From Triparma columacea (lineage: Eukaryota > Sar > Bolidophyceae > Parmales > Triparmaceae): a stretch of DNA of 23,423 nt. The notes under the pieces were generated by a model, which made no database searches, was not told the origin of the DNA, and saw nothing but the letters and a program-made list of their open reading frames with translations. The DNA lies in assembly GCA_030267965.1 (NCBI GenBank), contig BRYA01000121.1, positions 1-23,423 of the forward strand, read 5' to 3'. The translations under genes and the position numbers were made by a program. Of the stretch, positions 9,833-20,011 are shown piece after piece (position 1 is the first letter of the stretch; every line of letters starts with the position of its first letter).

Positions 9833-12800
9833 ATGTCAATGAAGAATTCCTTCTACGATCAGTTCCGCCGAAACACCTCCCTCTCAACCTCAGGCACCTC
9901 CCCCTCCTCCAAGGTCCGTCGCAACAAGATAGCCGGCCTCATGGGCGTCGCTCAGCAGGGCCACAGGAGCCGCAAGCAGAGCAAGCTCAACGGCATGGTC
10001 GGGGGGGTCCAGCCGGACGATATCGCGAAGAAGCTGTTCGCGGGGGGGGACGAGGTCCTGGCGCCGCCGGAGTACGCAGTGCTCTGGAATAACGTGAGCC
10101 CGGCGAGGTTCATTACTAGGTGCATCAAGTTCTTGCTGGACTACGAGAAGAGCCCGGAGGATACGGCGAAGCAGCTTAAGAAGACACAGAAGGAGGTGAG
10201 GGGTGGGGGGATGGGGGGGAGGATAAAGGGGGGGAGAGGGGGGGAGAGGGGGGGAGACAAAATTGAGAAGGGGGGGGACTCTGAGAAAGATATAAGACGG
10301 CGGAGGTGTTGAATTTTGCGCTAGTCACTGCAACTACACTGCAACTACACTGCAACGCTGACAATACTAACCACTTGTGACAATCATCCGCTCCCAACCG
10401 CAGCTCCGCTACTTTGTGACTTGCGTTCTGCACTCCATAACCGTCTTTGACCTCTTCTCTATAATGGATGAGCGTTCTCAGGCCCTCAACACTGCTCTGG
10501 AGAAATTTGACCAGATCAAGAAGAAGAACCCCCAGCCCCATGACAAGCGCGTCTACAAGGTCCTCAACGCCCTCCAGAAACACAAGAAGCCCCCCTACGA
10601 GGTCGGCGTCGTCTCCATGGTCGTCGACTGTGCGGCCCTCGTCCCCCTCCCCCTGATGACCATGGGTTTCGCCCCTCCTGGCGTCAAGCCAGGGTCCTCC
10701 AAGAAGGACATCCACAAGGAGAAGTACGCATTAGAGGACGTGGACGAGGAGTTTCCGTTTCTTTTCCCGTTCCTGCAGAACTTGCTGACGTGCTCCGACG
10801 AACAGACGCAGGGGACCAGCAAACCGAGCGTGGCGGCGGAACAGGTGAGGGGGGCGATGATAATATATGCTGGAGATAAACACCTGCGCTCCTCCATAGT
10901 GAATCGGAGCTGATACGTCGAGCCAACCTCCACCCTCGTCCCCCCGCACCACCCACTCCCCACCCCCGCAGATCTTCAAGGAGATCCTCAAGATCCTCTC
11001 CACCCTCCACCATCAACTCCGGATGGCCCCCGAGTCAATTGAGAGCGTGTCTGTTCAAGCCCTTGCCCTCATGTTCATGCTCAAGCAGTTCCTCGCCGTC
11101 TCCCCGACCTCGGACATTGTGTGGCTCCGGCTCGCGATCGATGTCGTGAGCTCCTTCAAGGCCTGGCCTCTACCGTTCTCAGCCACTGCCGAGGACCTCC
11201 TCAGGATGCTCGAGACGGAAGCCAGGGCGCCGGGATCTTACCTCAGGGAGAAGGTGAGAATGGGCATCCGGCCTGGCCTTCCCCCAGAACGACAATTAAT
11301 TCGGAAAATACTAAAGCAAACCTTCGGCCGCCGTCGCTTCGCTCCTCCCGCACTCCTCCCCCACTCTTCGCAGCTTATGCTTGAGGACCCTGAGCTCCTC
11401 CCTAGCAGCCACGTCGCGTCCCCCGACGACGTCCACGTCCTCCAGGTTCACGTCCTTGTGGATAGGGAGGACCCGCTCTCCAACACCCACCAAGCTCTGT
11501 TCGAGACGGTGCAACAGGAGAGGGGCAGGAAGAGCAGCAACCTCATCATGATCAATGAGGGGGGGGCAGGGGAGGAAGAGGGCTCGGATGGAGCAAGCGG
11601 CGGAGAGGCCTCGGGGGCGGAGGAGGTGAGGAGAGGCGAGAGAATGTGTGTGTTGGGGGTGGTGGCCTGGTCAGATAACTGTGCGACGTGTGCAATGTGT
11701 GCGAAGTGTGTGAAGAAGTTGCCAAGAATCCCGAAGAACCCCGCGCCCACCTCCCCTCACCCACCCCCCCCCCCAAAAACTCGCTTCACTTGCCGCTCTT
11801 TCTCAGATACCCGACCTGACCCCTGAGCACCTAAGGATAAGGATGGTCACCCACATCATCAGCTGCGACTTTGATCTCTCTGTGGCTGCTGGTACCTCTT
11901 CCATGGATGACCCTCTCAACCTCGCCACCCGCACGCCTGAGGAAATGCTCGAATTCTACGAGAAGGCCTTGGAAATCCATGCAAAGGCCAAGACCCTGCC
12001 CACCCAGGACACCCTTCTCCTCAAGTCCGAGCGCGGCGTCCCCGGCGGCATATGCAAGCTGTACAGGGAGAATGCCATAAGGGAGCTGCTCACGGAAATC
12101 TGCCCTGGCCAAAACTTCAGGCCGGTCCGCTCCGCTGAAACGGATGAAAATAATTCCACGAGGAAGAGCACGGATAGGGGGATCAGTTTTAGTCTCAAAG
12201 GGGTCGCAAGCGCCAAGAGTCTTGTGCAGGACGATGAGGAGAAGGTGAGAATGCGAAGAGACGATCTTGCATTAACAACGGGCTACCTCTTCTCAATCTA
12301 TACTAACGCCGCAAACCTACAGGCTGACGAGACCGAGTGCGCTCCTGCGAGGCCCACTGTTCCGGCTCCTGACTTTGATGTCAAGAGGGTGGAGAGCTTC
12401 TCCAATACCTTCACGCCCCTGATGCCCCCAGTCCAGTTCAAGTTCTGGCAGTGCAAGACGACGCCGATCAACAAGCCGACTGCCAACCAAGTAACTGGGA
12501 ATAGGTACCTCTATTATAAGAACGAGTGTGAGCAGCTCAAGACGCTTGTTGGGGAGACGGTCGAAAAGTCTCCCGAGGGTGTGAAGCCTGTGCTCAAGCT
12601 CGTCCTCATGGGGAGCAATCTCGTCCTGCACAAGTACCTGTGCGCTTACTCCGCCGTATATGAGCAGGAGCCGTTGTTACTAGAGAAGGTGAGAATGGAG
12701 GTGGAGGAGAGGCATTGGAAAGTATAGAACCTTTTTTGCGCTCGTGACCTCCTCCTCTAACACCAAAATGTACTCTATCGCAGGTGCACCTTCAAATTTA

Positions 12801-14188
12801 CGTCTGCCCAGAGGGCCAGAACGATCTCGGACGCTTTCTCGCCTGGTCGGACGCGTGGTACAAGAGGCACGTCTTTTCTCCCTTTGTCGGGGCGGTGCCT
12901 CTCGCACCACAGTACGCAATTAACGAGACCTTTCCCTCCTCTCTCCTCGACGACTGCGCCATGCACGCGACCCTCCCTGTCAATCTTCTCAGGGAGATGC
13001 TCCAGCACTACGTGAGAAGTGCCGAGCACACGGAAAATATCAAGGTCTACGACGTTCAGTGCTGGACGGAGGAGGACAAGAAGCTGAGGAGGTTGAGCAC
13101 CACCGACAGTTTCCTCGATGCCGACGGAGACTTCGACCTCTTTGGGCAAGAGGGAGAGAAAAAGAAGGTAGCGGCGGCGGCTGAAGAGGAGGTGAGAAGG
13201 AGGGAATGTAAAGGAAAGAAAGGAGAAGCAGCTTCCGAAACAACGCAACCTTTTCTAACTGCTCGTCGCTGCTCCGCTCGCCATAGAAAATGCCAATCTT
13301 TTCTTTGACCCCCCACGTGTTGGTACCGTTCATTACTAGCATCGAGATTGGGATCCTGTCGCAAGTCGAGGCCTACAAGTTCAACATGATGAAGCAGGAC
13401 GAGAGTCTCAAGCAGATCCTTAGCGACAAGGAGTTCATCAGGAACCACGGAGGCGGGAACTTCCCTCCTCTCACCATTTCGTACCGCCCCACCAACTTGG
13501 GGGGGAAGGCGACGAAAGAGGAGAAGGAGATTTCGGGCGAGTTCGTATCCATCTCGATATGCAACGTTCCAGAGGGAATCAGGGCCTTTGAAACGTCAAA
13601 TTTGGAGGAGAAGGAAAAATTCGGCACCTGGAGTGGCCTGACCCTCGCGGTCAGACGCAACCAGGGGAAGCTGAAGGACTTGCTGCACAAAAAGACGAAG
13701 CTGAGCAGGTAAGTTTGGTGAAGGTGTAGACGTTCGTGAATCAAGTGCTCGTTATCGACGTACTATACATTTATTTACGCAACCCTTCTTGCGACTCGCA
13801 CTCGCTTCTCCATCACGCTAACGCGACCCCCTCACCGTCTCGCTTTTGTTTCTCGCCCGTTTCGCCTCGCCGCAGCTCGGAAGTAGACGCATACGTCGAA
13901 ACCATGAAAAGCCAGGACTCCTTCGGAATCCAGTCCCTTGCAGAAAACGTTGAGGACGACCCTTTCGCTGCCAAGATGCTCATGGTCGGGACGCTCACTG
14001 TGCAGGTGACGAAGCAGTCCGATAGCTTCTACATACTGGCCGACGGGGCGCTCGTCGGGCCGCTCAAGAAGATCACGGTTGGACCGAGCGCATTGAAGCA
14101 CAAGGTTGACGAGACGAGCGACTTTGAACTACCGGTGCAAAGCTTCTTCCCAGTTGCTGCGTTTGATAGAGACAAGGAGATGGTATGA
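9833..14188 (+). CDS. PI3-kinase class IB p101-like adapter protein (9 exons, 1,094 aa)
   Basis: Exons: 9833-10195, 10404-10844, 10972-11253, 11374-11625, 11807-12244, 12323-12688, 12784-13191, 13287-13708 and 13876-14188. All junctions are GT..AG and in phase (0 except the last, phase 2). The total is 1,095 codons with the stop. Residues ~55-360 look like a helical solenoid. Glu/Gly/Ser-rich stretches lie near 420-446. From ~690 an alpha/beta region begins (L-V-L-M-G-S-N), followed by D737-A-W-Y-K-R-H-V744, then a H-Y-V-R-S strand block. Exons 8-9 are beta-rich. Order and motifs, especially D-x-W-Y-x-R-x-V, match the C-terminal half of the animal p101 (PIK3R5) adapter as I remember it. That protein links class IB PI3K to G-protein beta-gamma. 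PACS-family sorting proteins have a loosely similar C-terminal layout and are the main alternative. The exon structure is well supported; the family name is moderate. Confidence 0.65.
10196..10280 (+). repeat. G-run tract at the 5' end of intron 1 (p101-like gene)
   Basis: Immediately after the GTGAG donor there are about seven runs of five to seven G separated by short A-containing spacers. The sequence fits a G-quadruplex-forming pattern on the transcribed RNA. Any effect on splicing is inference. Confidence 0.5.
10365..10371 (+). promoter_or_regulatory. Branch-point sequence TACTAAC, intron 1 of the p101-like gene
   Basis: A perfect TACTAAC lies 32 nt before the CAG acceptor at 10401-10403. 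A second copy is at 12301-12307 in intron 5, 15 nt before its acceptor. Weaker CTAAC forms occur in introns 6, 7 and 8. Confidence 0.55.
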
Positions 14189-14333
14189 AGGGGTGGTAGG
14201 GGGGGGGAGGGGGGGGGGAGGGTTGGGGGAGTAAAAGCATGAATTAAATAAATATTCTCACAAAAAGCTTGGTTTTGTTTGACCTTGATAAATTCTCTTC
14301 CGCGATAAATTCTCTTCTCATAGCATCCTTCTC
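14189..14333. other. Convergent 3' region of the p101-like and golgin genes
   Basis: 145 bp between two facing stop codons. G-runs follow the p101-like stop. AATAAA at 14247-14252 on the plus strand suits the p101-like transcript. A 13-nt direct repeat, GATAAATTCTCTT, occurs at 14287-14299 and 14304-14316. The two 3' UTRs probably overlap. Confidence 0.5.
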
Positions 14334-16593
14334 TCATCCGAACCATCCTCCTCCTCCCAGTTTCTCCCAACTTTCAATTTTCTTCCCCTTTTCCTTTTTC
14401 AGTTCCTCAATCTCTCTCCTCCCCAGTCCCATGGCCTTAAGTATCCCCCCCTCCATCGCTTCCTTAACCTTAGGGTCAGGTTGAACTAAATACTGCCTAA
14501 TAACCCCATGTAAATACCTAGTCGTGTCCTTTCCCCCGTTAACCCCGCCCCCAACGCCGTTGTTGACTGACATGGCCTTGTACTCCTCCAATATACTCTT
14601 GGCCTGCTTCCTGTACATTGTGTACTCGTCCCGGAGAGACTGGTACTTCGCAGCCCAGTTGTTCTAAGAGCGACGGGAGAGAGCAAAAAGATGAGAGCGA
14701 GAGAGAGGGCGAAAAAAGGGCGAAAAGTGAAGAAGGGTCAGCAGGGGTCTTGGCCTTGAACTGTCGCCGGAAGCCTCCTCTTCCTTCTATTTTCCTCACC
14801 TCTCCTCCACCTTCCCCTCCCTCTCCTTTTCTCCCTCCTCCCCCCTCCATTTCTCTTAATTTCCCTTCCAAAATCCCCAATCGTTCCTTAACTTCCTCCT
14901 TCTCCCTTACCTCCTTCTCGTATCTAACCCTCCACTCTTTGGCAACGGCTGCCTCCATACCTTTACCGCGGAGGGACTCGTTCTCGCGGAGGAGATTGTC
15001 GTAGGCTTCCCTCCACTGCATATCAATCTCTTTAATCCTCCCTTTAAGTTTCCCGCATTCCCCCTCCCTTCCTTCCTCCCCTCCCTCTTCCTTCCCTCCA
15101 AAATTCTCAATTTCTCTTCTCTCCCCTCTCCTAACCCTCCCCTCCAATTCCTTTTTCCTAACCTCTGCTTTAACACGGTAACGACGGAAGGAGGAGGAGA
15201 TGGAAGTTATACCAGCTTGAGCCTCTTTTAATATGGAGGAACTCTCAGAGCTACTTAAACATACGGGAGGGAGGTATAGGGAATTAGAGTGTAGTGTTGA
15301 CTCCGCTTTACAGGTCGCGTAGTAAGACTCGAATGCACCGGAACTTGGAAATGTACGCCAGATTGTTAAGGAATTGAGGGGTGGGGGGGAAGGTGAACTT
15401 TCTTCGGAATCTGAGGAGGAGGAGGAATCAAGGGAAAGAGGGGCGTAGGTAAGGAGGACGTGATGGAGACCTAGGTTAGGGGCGGTTTGGTTCTGCGAGG
15501 GGTGGGGTGGTGAGGGGAGGGGGGGAAGGGGGGGGGGTTTAGGATGGAGAGAATGTTTTGGTTATCATCACCATTACATTGCATGTTCGTGCAACTTTCT
15601 TTCAACCTCTCACCTCTTCATCCTCCTCTAAATTCTCGTTCCTTCCTCCTTTCTTTTTCCTCCTTCTCCCTGTTTTTCCTTCCTTCCCCCCTTCTCCTTC
15701 AATGATAGCGTTGTCCCTATAGTCGTTTACTCTTAAATTAACCCGTTCTAAAACCCACTTCACCTCCTCTGTTGATGTTGGTATACTCAAACAGTAGTCC
15801 CCTTTTGTTGCCGTCACCTTTTGAACTATTAGAGAAGAGGAAGAAGAGGTTGAAGGGGGAGAGAGGGGAGAGGGGGAGAGGGGGGGAGAGGAACGAGGCT
15901 GGTTTTGGGGATGGAGGGTGGAGGCGGCTTTGGAGAGGGACTTTATCTTGGACTCCTGGGTAAGTTAGGGTTTGGGGGGAAGGGAAGGGGGGGGGTTTGA
16001 GTAAGGGGTTAGAGTGGATATGGTAGAGAGAGTGTAGGTGTTGAAACGTGTTGAAATGTGCGTGTTGTATGTTTGTTCCTTTGGGATGGGTCTCTTTTGT
16101 TGCGTGTCTCTTTTGTTGTCTCTTTTGTTGTTGTTTTATCTCTTCAAAGTAGGATACCCAAAGTAAGTTGCCTTCCTCTTCTCCTTCTCCTCCTTCTCCC
16201 CATTCTCCTCCTCCTCCTCCTCCTTCTCCTACTCCTACTCCTCTCCCCCTCTATACTATCGTACATACGTCTCACCTGTTCCTCAATTCTTCCCCTTGCT
16301 AATTTAATTAGGCTCTTTAGCTTCTTGTTCTCTTCTTTAAGTCCCCTCTCTCTGTGTGTGTTGCTGTTCCCCGTGCCATTGTTGTGTGGTGGTATCTGCT
16401 GTGCGCTGTGTGATACCTGCTGTTGTGATTGTGGTACCTGCTGTACGCTGTGTGAGGAGTTTAATGAGGAGGTAGATGAGGCATGCGGGAGTGAAGGACT
16501 TTTTGAACTTAACAAGGGGACAGTACTACTAGATATACTACGTAAGGAGGGGGAGGATGGGGGGGATGGAGGAGGAGGAGGTGGAGTGGACAT
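14334..16593 (-). CDS. Golgin-like coiled-coil protein with C-terminal GRIP domain (4 exons, 560 aa)
   Basis: Exons on the minus strand: 16593-16276, 15955-15614, 15492-14800 and 14663-14334. All junctions are phase 0 with GTGAG donors and CAG/TAG acceptors, giving 561 codons with the stop. Residues 1-80 are Pro/Ser-rich. Residues ~80-106 form a helix (L-K-E-E-N-K-K-L-K-S-L-I-K). Exon 2 carries E-E-V-K-W-V-L-E-R-V-N-L-R-V. Exon 3 ends in ~150 residues of Glu/Lys/Arg-rich coiled coil. Exon 4 continues it, then residues ~498-545 read T-T-R-Y-L-H-G-V-I-R-Q-Y-L and on to R-E-I-E-E-L-K-K, the layout of a GRIP domain, including the Tyr that in known golgins contacts Arl1. GRIP golgins are trans-Golgi tethers, and that location is inferred from the family. 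Its first two exons are duplicated at 17785-18779. Confidence 0.7.
15599..16593. repeat. Segmental duplication, copy A (golgin exons 1-2 plus intron 1)
   Basis: Direct repeat partner of 17769-18781. Intron 1 is duplicated almost unchanged, including the CTTTTGTTG-type repeats near 16095-16135. The left border lies at the exon 2 donor side (TTTCAACCT..CTCACCTCTTC). The right border lies at the start codon. Confidence 0.85.
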
Positions 16594-17768
16594 TTGTGAA
16601 CGTTGAGGGGAGAGAAGGGAGAGAAGAGAGAGGGAGAAATGGGAAATGGGAGAAAATGAGAAAATCCGAAGAAAAGTCAAGAAAAAGCGAGAAAAAGTGC
16701 CAAATTTGGACTATTTCATCCATCGACAGAGACAGTGGGAGGATAGAGAGAGGGTTCAACGACAACAAATGGACGTACGGATGTAATTTATATATCTTTT
16801 GCCACAGGAGAAAGAGGAGAGAAAGAGGAGGACGGGGAGGGGACAGGGAAGCAGGGGAAGAAAATGAGTATGTGTAGTTTGTATGTAGTATGTACGTACA
16901 GAAAGAAGGAGAGAAGGAGAGAGCATACAACATACAACATACATAGTACGTACATCTCTAATCACACAGCAATATGAAGTTAGAAGAGCTTGCCAACCCG
17001 AAGCTTGTTGAATGTATGTGTTATATTATGTGTGTGTAGTGTACATTATTGGTGTGTGATCTGTGTGATTATTTATGTATACACGTTGATACACTTTGAT
17101 ATTGTATGTACATCCATTTGTCACATAAATACACATAAATATCAACACTATGTAGTGTGTGTAGTGTGTGTGTACAGCTGCTAGGTGTATTTATGTGTCT
17201 TTATGCTCTTCGAGTGTGTATTTAATGCTCGTTGAGGAGTGTGTATTGGAGGACAAGCACATCGATCTACAAGGTGTGTGAGTGTGTGTTTAAGGGTTAT
17301 TGTATGTGCTGTGTGTATGTGTACATGTTAGGGTTACAACTACGTACACACTACAACCCCTCTATATAAACACACACACAGCGCATACACATAGTAACCT
17401 ACTGTAACCCTACTGACGACTTTCTGAGTGTGTTGAGTGTGTTAACAACAAATATAATAGATGTTGCTTTATGTGAAATAGTTTTGTAATTCTTTGTTCT
17501 TACACGTTGTTAACACACTTATACATTACATACACATACATATTATACGTTATTATCTACAGCTTGCTTGTATTCCTCACAACACACCACACACACTCAC
17601 TCATCTACAGAGATCTACTCCATCGCCTACTCCATCACCTACTCCATCACCTCTATGCTCCTCGTGTTCACTATATCCGTTCGTTCCCTCCCCCCTCCCT
17701 CCTTACCCCATCTCCTTACCCCCCCCCTTTACTTCTCCCCTTTTTGCATATGACGTTCGTTGTATTAT
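16594..17768. repeat. Low-complexity spacer: GA-rich tract, TG/CA microsatellites, TACGTA repeats
   Basis: 16604-16705 is purine-rich, probably the 5' leader of the golgin gene. 16870-17600 is full of TGTG/CACA runs, GTATGT and TACGTAC words and short inverted repeats. 17614-17650 holds about three copies of a 12-nt unit (CTCCATCACCTA). No coding region with real protein character was found. A short plus-strand frame at 16975 (MKLEELANPKLVEC) ends at a GTATGT and could be a tiny exon, but nothing supports it. Confidence 0.6.
16787..16794 (-). promoter_or_regulatory. Possible TATA box of the golgin-like gene
   Basis: The minus strand reads TATATAAA about 195 nt upstream of the ATG at 16593, followed downstream by a pyrimidine-rich (CT) leader on that strand. 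There is no supporting evidence beyond sequence and position. Confidence 0.3.
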
Positions 17769-18781
17769 ATTTCAACCTACTCACCTCTTCATCCTCCTCT
17801 AAATTCTCGTTCCTTCCTCCTTTCTTTTTCCTCCTTCTCCCTGTTTTTCCTTCCATCCCTCCTTCAATGATGGCGTTGTCCCTATAATCGTTAACTCTTA
17901 AGTTAACACGCTCTAAAACCCACTTCACCTCCTCCGTTGTTGGTGGTATACTCAAACAGTAGTCCCCTTTTGTTGCCGCTACCTTTTGAACGATTAGAGA
18001 AGAGGAAGAGGAGGTTGAAAGTAGAGTAGAGAGGGGAGAGGGGGAGAGGGGGGGAGAGGAACGAGGCTGGTTTTGGGGATGGAGGGTGGAGGCGGCTTTG
18101 GAGAGGGACTTTATCTTGGACTCCTGGGTAAGTTTGTTGGGGAGAAGGGGGGAAGGGGAAGGGGGGAAGGGAAGGGGTTTGAGTAAGGGGTTAGAGTGGA
18201 TATGGTAGAGAGAGTGTAGGTGTTGAAACGTGTTGAAATGTGCGTGTTGTATGTTTGTTCCTTTGGGATGGTCTCTTTTGTTGCGTGTCTCTTTTGTTGT
18301 CTCTTTTGTTGTTGTTTTATCTCTTCAAAGTAGGATACCCAAAGTAAGTTGCCCTCCTCTCCTCCTCCTCCTCCTTCTCCCCATTCTCCTCCTCCTCTTC
18401 TTACTCCTCCTTCTCCTCCCCCTCTATCCTATCCTCTATCCTATACTATCGTACACTATCGTCTCACCTGTTCCTCAATTCTTCCCCTTGCTAATTTAAT
18501 TAGGCTCTTTAGCTTCTTGTTCTCTTCTTTAAGTCCCCTCTCTCTGTGTGTGTTGCTGTTCCCCGTGCCATTGTTGTGTGCTACCTGTTGGGAGCTAGAG
18601 GAGGAGTTTAATGCTACAGCACACTGTACAGTAGATGGCATTGGGGATGAGGCATGCTGCGGGAGTGAAGGACTTTTTGGAACACTTTTTGAACTTAATA
18701 ACACGACAGATGTAGTGTGTATAGTAGATGTTGAGGGGGAGGATGGGGGTGATGGAGGAGGAGGAGGTGGAGTGGACATAA
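17769..18781. repeat. Segmental duplication, copy B (golgin exons 1-2 plus intron 1)
   Basis: Same orientation as 15599-16593, about 2.17 kb away. It differs by small indels in the Pro/Ser-rich part of exon 1 and in the G-rich part of intron 1 (344 nt here against 320 nt). Sequence beyond both borders is unrelated. Confidence 0.85.
17785..18779 (-). CDS. Partial golgin copy: duplicate of exons 1-2 (alternative 5' exons or truncated gene)
   Basis: Exon 1 copy 18779-18468 (104 codons) and exon 2 copy 18123-17785 (113 codons). Both are open and phase 0, with the same GTGAG donors and CAG acceptor as the full gene at 14334-16593. The last ~35 codons of exon 1 are identical in DNA. Exon 2 keeps E-E-V-K-W-V-L-E-R-V-N-L-R-V-N-D-Y-R-D unchanged although the DNA differs. 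No coiled-coil or GRIP exons follow. If not spliced at the exon 2 donor, the frame adds 22 residues and stops at 17716 (about 239 aa). Since phase and strand match, these exons could splice to exon 3 at 15492 of the full gene, as an alternative promoter. A pseudogene is less likely given the intact frame. Confidence 0.55.
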
Positions 18782-18923
18782 ACGAATTATGGAGAGAGAG
18801 AGGAGAGGAGAGAAATTGAGAGAAGGGAGAAAATGAGTTTTGGAGGAGAGGGCAGAAGAGGAAGGAGGACTGCCAAAGAAGGCAAAAGAAAGAGAAAAGG
18901 GTTATTTCTTGGGTTATCGTTTA

Positions 18924-19080
18924 CAAAACCCAGCGATTGTGACATCTGCGGTTTTTCCCGTATTTCGTCAACGATTTCCATAGATTTTCTACCGATCCTT
19001 CTCATTTTGGATCTGCAAGTGCTTGTCCCTAACATCCCCGAAGATCTCACTCCCTGGAAGGCCATTTTCAGGGAGCTTCA
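18924..19080. repeat. Duplicated 5' leader of zinc-finger unit 1
   Basis: Starts CAAAACCC and includes GATCTCACTCCCTGGAAGGCC. Sister leaders lie at about 20225-20385 and 21333-21488. Plus-strand frame 1 reads D-I-C-G-F ... I-P-E-D-L-T-P-W-K-A in this copy. The same frame is broken by indels in the others, so the leader may be 5' UTR. Confidence 0.65.
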
Positions 19081-19090
19081 AAGTGAGAAA

Positions 19091-20011
19091 ATGGGGGATT
19101 TGGGGGAAGTAGGGGGGAGGACGACGAAAGTAGGGGGGATTAGGGTGAAAATAGAGCTTCCTAACGGCTATGGTGATCTTGATCAGGCAGGTTGCAAGGT
19201 GGAGGATGTTGAGGGTGAGAGTAGCTTTGAGGAAGTTTGTGGGGTGTGTAAGGAGGAGGAGGGTAGTGAAGAGGAGGGGGGGGGGTTGGGGGAGGAGGAG
19301 GACGAGGATCTAGTCTCGATTGATGAGGATAGTGACCAAGAGGCGGAAGTCGAAGAGCAAGCTGTGGTTAGTATGAAGGATGGGAAGAAGTTTGTTTGTA
19401 GTGAACCTGGGTGCAGCTACAGGACAAATTGGAAACATTGCCTCGAGCAGCATCGTGCAGATATCCACAATGAAAATGTGACCTGGCACCACTGTGAGGA
19501 CTGCGAATACAAAGCGAAGCACAAAGGCTCTCTCAAGAGGCACCGCGCAGCTATACACAATGAAAACGTGATGTGGCACCACTGTGAGGTCTGCGACTAC
19601 AAAGCGAAACATAAAGGCAATCTCAAGAAGCATCGCGAATTGATCCACAATGAAAACGTGACCTGGCACCACTGTGAGGACTGCGACTTCAAAACCAAAC
19701 AAAAAGGCAATCTCAAGAAGCATCGTGCAGAAATCCACAATGAAAAGGTGACCTGGCACCACTGTGAAGACTGTGACTACAAAGCGAAGCAAAAAAGCAA
19801 TCTCAAGAAGCATCGCGCATTGATCCACAATGAAAACGTGACCTGGCACCACTGTGAGGACTGTGACTACAAATCGAAGCAAAACGCCACTCTCAAACGA
19901 CATCGCGCATTCATCCACAACAAAAACGTGACCTGGCACAACTGTGAGGACTGCGACTACAAAACGAAGCAAAAAAGCAATCTCAAACAACATCGTGCCT
20001 CAATGCACTAA
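19091..20011 (+). CDS. C2H2 zinc-finger protein 1 of tandem array (7 fingers)
   Basis: The start at 19091 (M-G-D-L) is chosen because the same Met (M-G-N-L) is conserved in the two sister genes. The frame is open back to an ATG at 18833, which would give 392 aa instead of 306. The N-terminal part has R-V-K-I-E-L-P-N-G-Y-G, a C-G-V-C-K motif and acidic runs (E-D-E-D, S-I-D-E-D-S-D). Then come seven fingers. The first is C-x4-C-x12-H-x4-H. The other six are C-x2-C-x12-H-x4-H with a 30-residue period, linked by N-E-N-V-T-W-H-H. Contact positions (-1,2,3,6) read WHCQ, HGSR, HGNK, QGNK, QSNK, QATR, QSNQ. The fingers are of the C-x2-C-D-Y-K-A type. Likely a nuclear DNA- or RNA-binding protein; the target is unknown. 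Confidence 0.8.
   Translation: MGDLGEVGGRTTKVGGIRVKIELPNGYGDLDQAGCKVEDVEGESSFEEVCGVCKEEEGSEEEGGGLGEEEDEDLVSIDEDSDQEAEVEEQAVVSMKDGKKFVCSEPGCSYRTNWKHCLEQHRADIHNENVTWHHCEDCEYKAKHKGSLKRHRAAIHNENVMWHHCEVCDYKAKHKGNLKKHRELIHNENVTWHHCEDCDFKTKQKGNLKKHRAEIHNEKVTWHHCEDCDYKAKQKSNLKKHRALIHNENVTWHHCEDCDYKSKQNATLKRHRAFIHNKNVTWHNCEDCDYKTKQKSNLKQHRASMH

Noticed and set aside
9552..9842. 96-codon Pro/Ser-rich plus-strand frame before the p101-like start
   Set aside because: It is out of frame with exon 1, low in complexity and lies in a promoter region.
16058..16606. Leucine-rich plus-strand frame (182 codons) opposite the golgin gene
   Set aside because: The Leu runs are the complement of Gly/Arg/Glu-type purine repeats in the golgin intron and coding exon; no homologous gene logic.
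17320..17420. TTAGGGTT and AACCCTA words suggesting telomeric sequence
   Set aside because: Only single short occurrences; no tandem telomere repeat.
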